The notes under the pieces were generated by a model. That model searched no databases. It was not told the DNA's origin and saw only the letters and a program-made list of their open reading frames with translations. Below, piece after piece: positions 54,560-64,000 of a stretch of DNA of 64,000 nucleotides. A program made the translations under genes and the position numbers. The stretch comes from Gavia stellata (taxonomy: Eukaryota > Chordata > Aves > Gaviiformes > Gaviidae): assembly GCF_030936135.1 (NCBI RefSeq), contig NC_082616.1, positions 12,273,001-12,337,000 of the forward strand, given 5' to 3'. Position 1 is the first letter of the stretch. Each line of letters opens with the position of its first letter.

Positions 54560-55683
54560 AAGAAAGAAAAAAGCGAAGAGAAAAGAGCGGAGCCCGCCTC
54601 ACCTACTTCAAAGCGGGGTGATCCTGAACGGGAGCGTGGGCACTCCGCAATAACAATAGGCATGAGCTGCAACGCGGCAGGAGCTGCTTAACAGGAGCTT
54701 TGTAACCTGGCAAGACCCAGAGTAATTTCTGTTACAGTTACCGGAACAATATATTTGGCAACTGAATTCTTCTGTCTTTTTTTCAAAGTGAGTATAATGC
54801 CTCTGGCAGGAAGGCGCTGCCAGCATGGCTCTGCCGCGGGTTTCTCTGCCACGAGATAAGGTGCCTTGGCGTACGGCACCATCTCCGCCACCGCCCGAGC
54901 GGTGCCAGGGCTTGCTCACCCGCCAAACCGGGGCGGCCGCAGCCCGGCCGGCCGCCGGGACCTCTCCTTGTCCCCTGCGGACCCCTCTCCCGGGGCTGGG
55001 GACTGGCTTCCCCGAGCCAGGGCAGAGCTGCGCTGGGGCACGCCGCTTCTTTCCTCGGGTCGCCTCGCTCCTGGAGGGCTCGTCCCTGGGGCGCAGGCAG
55101 CACCTGGGAACAAGATGGGGCGGAACTGGGGGGAGAAGCAAGCCGTGATGGAGGGGATGTACTGAAATAGCATCAACCATTCTTCGCATCAAGCCATCCC
55201 ATGCGTCCTCTCTGCAGACGGTGCTGGGACCGGGCTAGAGCAAGCACGCCTTGCTTCACCTCCACCCATTTTCCCCAAGAAGCGTGGCTGGTGTGGGTGG
55301 TAGGCAGGGGAGAAAAGACCCTTGTCAGGTATTTTCCTCTATTTTTTCAGAGGCGTTGGTGTTAACTGAAGATGCTTCGTGCAGCAATTGCACGAGATGA
55401 GCTGGCCAGCCCAGAAAAGAAGAGGGGCCTGTGATGCGTGTCCATACACGTGCACGTAGCTCAGTTAAGCTTCATTCTCTTCTTCCCTACTATAAATTGA
55501 AGCTGCGAAGGGGAAGCAGCCCGTGCCACAGCCAGGGCTCCTCATCACCCAGCCCCTTGCACCCAGGGGCTGATGCCCACAGGTACCAGCCATTTCGGAG
55601 GATTCGAGCAAATCCCCCTGACAAAATGCAAACAAATGAAGCCAAGTTTATGTCCATATTGAGGGCATTTGGCTCCAATACCA
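54560..55683. other. Non-coding, no gene seen
   Basis: Mixed sequence with a CpG-rich stretch (54880-55090). No gene seen. Confidence 0.4.
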
Positions 55684-55795
55684 AAATAAGAATAACAAGA
55701 GTAGTAATAATAAGAGCAACAATAACAATATAATAATAACAATATAGCAGCAGCAACAACAACAACAACAACAATAATAATAATATCATCAACTA
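55684..55795. repeat. Compound AAT/AAC trinucleotide repeat
   Basis: Interspersed AAT, AAC, AAG and CAG/CAA triplets, with the purest part a CAA run at about 55754-55772 followed by AAT units to about 55785. Simple-sequence DNA. Confidence 0.9.
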
Positions 55796-57360
55796 ACCTT
55801 TGGGGGAAAATAAATCTTTTTCCTGGGATTTTTGGAAAGCCTACATTTAATTACTGGCTGCCTCCAGGCATCGGGGGTGCCTGAGCCGGCAGCACCACCC
55901 GGCTTCTGCGAAATTTAGGCACCCTGGATCTGTCCCGAGGTGTAGGGGGGTGCAGAGGAAATACCTGGGGGAGCCAGGATGGGTCACGCATCTCCTCGCT
56001 GTGTTACTGTGCAATGCAGGGAATATCCAGCAAGGCATGTGATCGGACTCGCGTTATCCCAGGGAGGTCCTGCCTGGCAGGGATGCCTCCCACAAGACAC
56101 CTCTGGCTCCTGGCCCCGTCCCAGCCTCCAGAAATCTGCCTGTCCGCCTGCCTGCTGCCTCTGGCAGAGCCCGCTGGCCTGGCCCTGCGAAGGATTTCAT
56201 ATTCCTGTAGCTGTCCTAATCCCCCGGTGTGACTCAGCATTGTTAGGATGCTGAAGAGGTAATAGAAAGTGTTATAACACCATTAGTTATCCCCCCTAGA
56301 TATCCCGCCTGTCCTGCTACAGAAAAAAGAGATATTGCAAGTGTCCAATTTGGGGAAAAACACCGAGAAGGATTCAAAGGGGGGCAAAAACTCTCCAAAA
56401 AAGTGAGGGGAAAATCCTGGGGAGCGTGTCAGGCGGCAGGGCGATGCGCTCCTGCTCCCCTGGGAAGGAAGAGGGGTGCTGGGTGGGGGGATTTCACCCT
56501 GCGGCCATCCCCCAGCCTCTTGCCTGCGCACAGATGCCTATGTCCACAAACCCCACTAAGGACTTAATGAGCTTCCAGACAGCTATTGTCTTGACAAATC
56601 TGATTGAAACCAGCCAGGAGTTCAAGGGTTAGGAGGGGAGGGACGCACAGACAGGGCGACACCAGAAACCCCGTCTGGGTGGAAATCGAAATAGATGGGG
56701 CTCTTACATAGGTGCGAGCCGCGGAGACCTTTGGAGCGACGATAATTGATGCTGAAGAGCACCCGAGTGGCCCTGACATGCCATTCTTTAGTGTTTTAAT
56801 TTCTGGCGGGCGATGTGGGGAAGGAAGAAGCAGAGAAGTTGAGGAAGAAGCAGAAAAGTTGATGTGATCTGCCCTGATTTTGCTGTCCAAGCCTCCCCAG
56901 ATAGAGCCAGCGAGCGCTTTTGCTTGCAGAACTGCTGGGGAAATAAGAAAGAGGTTGCGCCGTGATTTTGTTTGCAAAGCCAATTTTGGTCCCAGTTTTT
57001 TTTCCAGCTATTAGGGAGAATTGCTTCCATGGGCTGGATGGGCCCCCAGGAAAAGGCGCAGCAGCTACGTGGGGAGGGCGAACAGCCCTTATCGAGAGGC
57101 TGGGGCAAAGTCCAAATTGCTCAACACATTTTGGGCACTCCTTGGACCTTGCCTAATGCGTTTGAAAGGGGGAAAGCGAAGCAGAGGGTAGCGCCGCCAG
57201 CCCCAAACTGCTTCTGCTGCGAAAGCTGGGGAGCCCCTGGGCCAGCAGACCCTGCTCCGCTCCTCTCTGGCCAGCCACACTGGGTGGGGTTTTTTTACCT
57301 CTTGAGACCGTCAGGAATGTTTTCATGCCCGAGTGTAGTGCATTCAAAATCCTGAAACCA
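55796..57360. other. Non-coding, no gene seen
   Basis: Mixed composition. No domain or repeat recognised. Confidence 0.4.
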
Positions 57361-57660
57361 CCTTCATCTCAGCAAGGCCAACAAAGATAAGAAATAGCGT
57401 TTAAGTTGGCTGAAATTAGCAACTGCATCTGCCGCACAATGCCCCGGCTGCCATTAGCTGTGACCGGGGAATGGCACTAGCAAAGTATGCTGGCAATGTT
57501 TAACAAACCATCCGTCTTTTACCTGGTCCTACTCAACAGAAACCTTTGTTTGAACCATGGGCCTATTCAGTCATGCTGCTATCTGCTTATCGGGAAGATT
57601 AATCTCCTAGGTATCACTATATTAATTTTAAAACCGGCCTTTATTATTCCGAGTCCTCCA
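57361..57660. promoter_or_regulatory. Candidate enhancer with SOX/GATA/FOX strings
   Basis: Overlapping ACAAAG and AGATAAG at 57381-57391, TGTTTAACAAAC at about 57498-57509, TTTGTTTGAACC near 57545, and TTAATTTTAAAAC near 57620. CpG-poor and non-repetitive. Similar motif content to the block at 51.6 kb. Confidence 0.35.
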
Positions 57661-59890
57661 CTGGGGTGGTGGGAGGGCGAGGAAGCATTTCTGCCACTGA
57701 TGGGGAAGCCGGGCTCCATGTTTGCCCGCTGCCAGCGTGACTCATCCCCGTCACCTGCATCCATGCTAAAACTAAACACGGTGCCACGAATCGCGACCCC
57801 CTTCCACTCTGCAGACGCTTAGGTTCTCATCGGCTTTTTTTTGGGGAGGCGGCATGTCCCACGTCAGCTCCTGCATCACCCCAGCACCACGGCTCGTGGT
57901 GGGGATGCTGCGGCAGGAGCATCTCTGCACGTCCCTGCTGGGTATCCGCAGCGCGAGGGGGCACGAGGCCAGCCCTGCTGCGTGGAGGGGCTGGGGAGCG
58001 AGCGGGGTGAAGGTGGCTGTCGGGAAGGCGGCCGCAGCGGGGGGCCGGGCCCCAAATTCCTGGCGGAGTGCTGTGCACACACGCCTTATCTCACCCGGCC
58101 GTGTTTGCACAGCAGCGAGCCAGCCGCCCCGGCGGGGAGGGAGGACGGCCGGCACCCGCGGGAGTCCCCCAGCTCCAGTTCCTTCCATCCCCGCGTGCCA
58201 AGGGGGCTCTCTAAGCTATTTTATGTGCTGCCGTAGTCTTTTTAACAAGATGCTGGTGTCTCCTGGTGCTTAACCACTCTTGATGGACCGGCTCGCTGTG
58301 GCTTGCCTCATTGCAAGTGTTACAGAAGGTCATTCATACCTCTCATCACACCCATATCTCATGGCGCTGAGATCCACCCAAGCACCGAGCACTGTGTTAT
58401 TTCAAAACCAGTACCCGACTGCTTCATTTGCACTGCCCAGTTCTCCCAGCAGCGGGGTGGCAGGTCGCAAGCATCGCCTAGAGATGCCCCAGCACCCACA
58501 CACCAGCTCCGCATCCTCTTGAGTCTGTGAAACACCCCCTCTGAAAGGCGTCTGCCATGAAGATGTTGGTGCTACACGTAGAGATGACCGATGCCTGCCT
58601 GGGTTTCCTGAAAGCGAGCCAAGCCCTTTCTTCCCAGACCCAGTGGGGTGAGGGGACGCACGGGACCTGGAGGCCCCACAAGCGGGTGGGCATCAGCTCA
58701 GGGTGCTGCGGGATGGGGGGGGCAGCTGTGTCTGCGTGACTTCCCCCTTACCGAAGCCCCCTGATCTCAGCGATGTCAGATACATCCCCTCCCAGTGCAG
58801 AAAGGAGCTTAAAACCTTTATTTGAGCAAAACCAGGGCATTCCCACAGCACGTCTGTGCCGCACGCCCTCCCTTCTCTCTTGGCTGTAATGAGCGCTGGG
58901 GGAAATGTCCAGCTCCTTATTAATAATAGAAGATAGGAAAGCAAACACGCCTGGCCTGCTGACCCACTCAGATGTACCTGCTGGGCACTCATCTGAGCGC
59001 GTGGCTCCTTCTGGCCTGCCTTGCCACGGGGGCAAAGATGCTTTTCTTCCCCATTAATTGAGCTGGAGGGTGCCCAGGACTACCTGCACGCGTGACGGGC
59101 TGCAGCGGCCGCTGCCCGGCCACCCCTGCCCTCTTGAAGCAGCCCCTGTAATTGCATATTTACCCATCGGAGGCTCTCATTATCTCATTATCATGAGAGG
59201 TTAACCGAGTGGCTCTGGGTCACCGCGAAGGTCACTAACAATGCTAGGAAGGGTTCAGATTCATTCATTGGCTCGGCATCATTTTGGCACTGAAGGACTG
59301 ATCCTGAGGATGCTGCGGACATGTCCCTTCCCGAGCCAGGCAGGACATCCCCTCTCCCTTGCGTGCCTCTGGCTTGCTCTGGCAGGCTGGATGCAGTGTA
59401 CCATGCATGGGCGACCAGGGGGGCAAGCTGAATATCCTCCAACCCCCTCCCTTTGCACCCCAAACTCGCACGAAATAACCCTGCGTTCGCTGGAAACAGC
59501 CGGACTGTGGCAACTGAGCCCCCAGCTTCAGGAGCCAGGCTTTTCATTCCTCCCGTCAAAATGAAGCAGCTAACAGGGGTGACACGGCTTTTCCATGCAA
59601 CATGCCATCGCCGGGCAGCAGCTGCCCGTTCCGCCTGCAGCTTGGTCCTGGGGTGCTTGCATTGCCGTCGGCTATGATCCGCCCTCGCGAGGAAATGCAG
59701 GGACTAAAAAATAGCCCGTCAGCACCAAGTGCGAGACTCAAGCTTGGAAAAAGCATCTAGAAAGAAAAGGATTTCCACCCCGCAGCAGGAGAAGCGGCCC
59801 CTTCCCCTTCCCCTGCCTAAGCTAACTCTTCTGCTATGTCAAATAACAGGCAGGCGGAAACCCTGCCTACGCTGGCAAGGGACAGAGGCT
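57661..59890. other. Non-coding, no gene seen
   Basis: Mixed composition with a GC-rich part (57930-58190). No supported feature. Confidence 0.4.
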
Positions 59891-60240
59891 TCCCTGTTTG
59901 GATTCGAGATGGGGATTTCTGTGGCTGAAAGTACCTTTGTTATTTTTCCAGGAAAGCTTCCTTTTTGGCTGGCTTCACCTCTGCATAGGATGCACACGGC
60001 AAATTGACTGCAGCGATGAAGAAGGAAAAATATTTAAACAAGCAATTATGAATGAGCTTTGGTTGCTAACTCGGAGAGCAGTTTCCTATGTCTGTGTTAA
60101 AATGTAAGTGATTTACCCTAGAAGTCCAATCGCAGCCTCAGGAGTTCATTAAGAACACCTCTTAGATTAGAGCTTTGTGGCCGGAGAGGACCATAATTAG
60201 TCTGCTGCGCTCATTAATCACTTGTGCTACTAGAAAGCTG
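59891..60240. promoter_or_regulatory. AT-rich candidate conserved element
   Basis: AT-balanced block with AATATTTAAACAAGCAATTATG (60028-60049, a FOX-type TAAACA next to a CAATTA core), CATAATTAGTCTGC and CATTAATCAC. Possible regulatory element about 18 kb past FOXA2. Confidence 0.3.
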
Positions 60241-63200
60241 TGCTCCGCTCCCAGTGTGGGTATGCCTGGGAGCAGGTCCTGCCGACTGGGTCCCATTTAT
60301 CTTCTCCCCACCGGATTAAAGAGCCTTTTAGCACCCTGGATTTTCTCTCCGGGGGGCTGATCCTACACCACAGTCAACTCATTTCTCAACGCTTCTGAGA
60401 AGCTTGACGGTGAGCCCCGGCCCCTGCCTGCAATACACATTGCCTCCTTGTTCCAGCCGTGCGTTCACCTCGTGGCTCTCCCCTGCAGCAGAGCCTGGCT
60501 CGGCATCCTCAGCGGGAAGACATAGCCAGCTCCAGGCTAAAGCCTTCAGAAAGCAATGAAAATCTTCCCTCTAGCTCTCTGAAAGCTTTAACCCGGAGCA
60601 GAGCAAGTTGCAGCGCCTCAATAACTGAGCGGAGCAAGGGCTTCAAATCAAACACCACTGCCAGCTTCGGGCAGGAGGATGTGGGGAGCTACAGGCTGGC
60701 CAGGCAGAGGTCCAGAGGCCCCTTCCCACCTCCCCGGTGCTGGGATTTTGCAGAAGGGAGTGCAAGTGCTGCTCCAGCCCTTCCCACCCTCCCCTTGGCC
60801 AATCCCGGAGAGCCCCACCCTACAAAGAGGGCCCCGGCATCCTCACCCACCTGGGATGCAGCAGCAGCTGGTACCTGCGTGGTGGCTCCGAGGTGGGGAG
60901 ATGTGACCGTGAGTAGCAGCCAGCGCCGGGTGCCGGCTTAGTCCTCTGTGACAGGGCTCTCCATCCTACCCTGCCTGGGTGCTTCCCCTGGCCTGGCTTT
61001 AAAATCTTCCTGTTTACTTGGCTGTTTTTAAAACGTTGAAAGTAAAGGAGTAAATAAGCACAAGTGGTTAAAGGGACCACTCCTGACCCAGCTCTGTGAG
61101 CTGGGGGTGCAGGAACCATGGCTTTGAGTGTGCTAAACCTCATTGTTGTTGCCAACGAGCCCTTGGCTGTGACGTGGGTGCGCAGGCATTTCTCAAGGAC
61201 AAGAAGAGCCCGCTGAGATCTGGCCTCAGGTGTGGTTTCATTGTCTCCCAGGGCAGTGCTGGCTTTTAGCTACGCAGGATTATTTTACGTTGCATTCTTT
61301 GTTATAGCTGCTCTGCTAGACCCCTGTTGCAAAACAGCTGGACCTGCTTGGATGTTTCAAAAGGCAAGGTGGAGATCAAAGCTTTCGGCGGCCTTGGGGC
61401 TGCAATGTTTACCTGGTTTTTTGGAAATCTGGCTGCGGACTGTGGCGCTGCCCTGGGCTTGCTCTGGATTCAGGAGGTGTTCCCATGTGTTTGACACAAA
61501 TCATGGTGTATGGGCTCTCACACCAGGGAAACTTCAGTCTGAAGGACATGTGTGGGACACGATAGGTACATGTGTTTAGAAAGGGATTGGTTATATTCAC
61601 AGGGACTGTTGCATACAAAATCTCTCCGCTCTCTGCCATTGGGGTCTTGATGTGTGAGGACGAGCGCTTAGGAAACATATCACTGCATGTACCCTGTCCT
61701 TCTACTCTTCTCTAGATATCTATTATTTGCTACTGAAAGGCCAGATATGAACTATTTGCTCCTCTGGTGTGACCAGACTGGATGACGCTTATGTTCTTAC
61801 ACGTGCTTTTCCTTCACCTTAGCCTACGAGTCCTGCTCTGAGCCCAGTGGTACATCCAATACCTACATCACCTGCAGAATTAATGCTGCAGGTGCCTCAT
61901 GACACGAGGGGTTTCATCCCATGAGGCACTAGAGACCCAAGCCAGTGGTAGGGTGATCTTGGCAACTTCTCCAGACACGGCTCAGTCCCATAGGAAGCCC
62001 ATGGTACCAAGGCTTCCAGGCTCCTTCAATGTCCTTGGGAACTTTATCTCCGTGAGTCACCATTAGCTGGCCTTTACAAATCTATGACATTTAAGGGAGT
62101 TTCCTCTTTGATCTGAAAAAAAAACTGGCACAAGGAGCTGGTGGCCCAGCCCCACATTCCTCTGGTGGCTTTGGGATGTGCCAAATTAATGAGGAATATG
62201 GTGGCAGGGCTCCCTGGGCCAAGAACTGCTTGAGTAGAAACTTCTCAGCTGCCTTGCATCTCTTGAGTGTCCTCTCTCAACGGGAGGACGGTCTGGAGAG
62301 AAGCACTCTCTGTGGCTTGTGATTGAGCCAGGAGACCCTCTTGTCCTCCCTGAGTGGGTGCAAGCTCTGGGTGACGGAGAGGGGACAGGGTGCTCAGGCC
62401 ACGTCTGGCCCCAAACAGCCCCACAGCCCTTACGATGTCCCCTGTGGGGTGCTGGGCTGTGGGGACCTCCTCAGGGAAGCCCCGATGTTAGGTAGAGCAA
62501 GCGGTGTCAGGGCAGGGATGGTCTGCAAGCCCTGGTCGCCTGTTCAGCCATGAACATCCCTGAGTGAGTGGTATGTAAATCCATGGGGCAAATGGAGGAA
62601 CCCTCCGTATCTTCCCAGCGTGCTCCATCCAGCTTCCATGGGCAGCCCTCTGAGACCAAAGGAATGCAGGTAGCATGTCACAGCAACAGGGGACCAAGAA
62701 TCTAAGGAATCATTTAATTGCTCGTTAGATTTGGCATTTGATACCCTTTCCATCTGCAGGGGTGCTAGAGGAAAACCTCACTTGCATGAAGTCCTTGAAG
62801 GTACTTGAGTGTCTGAACCTGGAAATAACTGCAGAGGGAAAAGGGGCACTCAACCCTGCTCTGGCTGAGCGAGGGCTTTTCCTACCTGCCTGTGTTTAAA
62901 CGCAGCATCAGGGCTCTTACATGCAGCTGCAGTTAATAGGAAGCATTTGTTCCTTTAATGCTGGTGTGGCTGTTGCATCGGTGGTTGTCAGCTGCAGAAT
63001 CAGTAAGGCGTTGGGGGTGAAAGCTTTCCAGCTGGGAGCATGGGGGCTTTCGGTTGGATTTCTGTATCTGGGCGGTATAAACGGAGGGACAAAGCACTGA
63101 GAAGACCCTTGGCGTGGTTTTCCCTCCATCACAACGCGGTTTTGGCAGGCTCTGCTTTCGGGGTGGGTGAGCGAAGCGTGCTGTCAGGGTTTGACGGGGG

Positions 63201-64000
63201 CAAGGCGAGAGTTCAAGCACCTTGAAGTTTGACTGTGATTCTCGTTTAAGCCAGCACAAATCACCTCTGCCCAGCAGCTTTACGGGGGCCTGGGGACCTA
63301 CCTGTCCTTACGTTGCGGAATGGGGGTTTCTGTTCAAAACTGGCACAATCGAATGTGTTTTGTTTGCTAAGTCAGAGAAAGCAGAACTGGCCACTGGTGC
63401 CTTCCTCAGTGTGCCTGGGAAGGGAGACCATTTGCTCTCCTCTTAAACCACGTCCTCCAGAGGCGAGGTCCTAAAACCCATGCCTTCCTTCCCCCAACAC
63501 CTGGAAGAATCAGGCCCTCGGCAAACAATTTGGAAAAAGAAATGCAATGCAGAAAATAGTCAAGCCCCTTGGTGAGACCGGGGGGGAGGAGAGGAGCGGA
63601 GCGAGGCAGTCTGCATTCCTCCCCATCCATACATTATTCGCGAGGGATTATTTGCTCAACCCCAAGGCGCACGCACACACACAAATTGACAGCTGCTAAG
63701 AAATACAAAGCGCCGTATTCAGATGACCAATATGGAGCGTATGGGCTGGCTGCTCGGGGCTGGCTGACGTCTTAAACGTGCTAGCCCTGTATTTTATCCC
63801 AAAGGAAGGGTGAAAGAGTCCGAGGTTGGAGCAGGGGAAGCCGCACGCTCGCTGGTGTAAAATCACGGGCGCTCTTCTGCACGGGCTTGGACCTGCTGGG
63901 AGCCCGACCCAGCTGGAAAAGAGGTTATATATCCGTGCAGGGTGTGTGCACACACCTAGGCACATGCACAGGGAGTTGAGGGCAGGTGAAAGGAAATCTG
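60241..64000. other. Non-coding, CpG-poor flank
   Basis: Mostly CpG-poor, repeat-like composition from about 61200 to 63300 that I cannot assign to a family. GTTTAAAC occurs at 62894-62901 and a short CA repeat at about 63669-63681. No gene is supported to the end of the window. Confidence 0.4.

Noticed and set aside
59898-60107. 69-codon frame ending before GTAAGTGAT, looking like an exon
   Set aside because: A donor-like string alone is weak; there is no acceptor, domain or partner exon. Treated as AT-balanced non-coding DNA.
1-64000. Search for tRNA, microRNA, CRISPR, phage, operon or endogenous retrovirus features
   Set aside because: By eye no tRNA A/B box pair, CRISPR repeat, long terminal repeat pair or viral gene was recognised. 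Prokaryotic features are not expected in this vertebrate DNA.

Overview
The window reads as nuclear DNA from a bird. It holds the 3' ends of CR1 LINEs of the avian type (a pyrimidine-rich 3' end finishing in ATTCTGTG repeats), two intact vertebrate developmental or receptor loci in conserved order, CpG islands, and no bacterial-style gene packing. Two 200-N blocks (3941-4140 and 48303-48502) are placeholder gaps of a draft scaffold. The species cannot be named from this sequence.

Only two protein-coding genes can be supported. SSTR4 (somatostatin receptor 4) is a single-exon GPCR on the minus strand at 2264-3502. FOXA2 (HNF-3beta), a pioneer forkhead factor of endoderm, node, notochord and floor plate, is on the plus strand: coding exon 39610-39696, intron 39697-40321, final exon 40322-41691. 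In mammals the order is FOXA2, SSTR4, THBD. The plus-strand 3' UTR-like sequence at 1-1165, with two AATAAA signals and an AU-rich element, fits the tail of THBD converging on SSTR4, but no coding sequence is present to prove it.

Layout: 1-5.1 kb, candidate THBD tail, SSTR4 and its CpG-rich upstream region. 5.1-37.5 kb, non-coding DNA with short CR1 fragments, a 39-bp minisatellite, two orphan CpG islands and several AT-rich blocks that look like regulatory elements. 37.5-42.5 kb, FOXA2 in a very GC-rich island. 42.5-48.3 kb, further CpG islands containing an AT-balanced element with the Gli site GAACACCCA, matching the published mouse Foxa2 floor plate enhancer, and a 670-bp GGGATGGAGG-type minisatellite. 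48.5-64 kb, non-coding flank with more enhancer-like blocks.

The main anomalies are in FOXA2. The final exon reads clearly as FOXA2 but only by switching frame about 17 times, which points to consensus errors rather than a pseudogene, and it contains an almost exact 78-bp in-frame tandem duplication. The likely biology is a FOXA2 regulatory domain: a floor plate enhancer about 4 kb 3' of the gene and a TEAD-plus-FOX element about 15 kb upstream where a node enhancer would be expected. I found no convincing novel gene system, RNA gene, endogenous virus or CRISPR array. Most long open frames are chance products of GC-rich or repetitive DNA.
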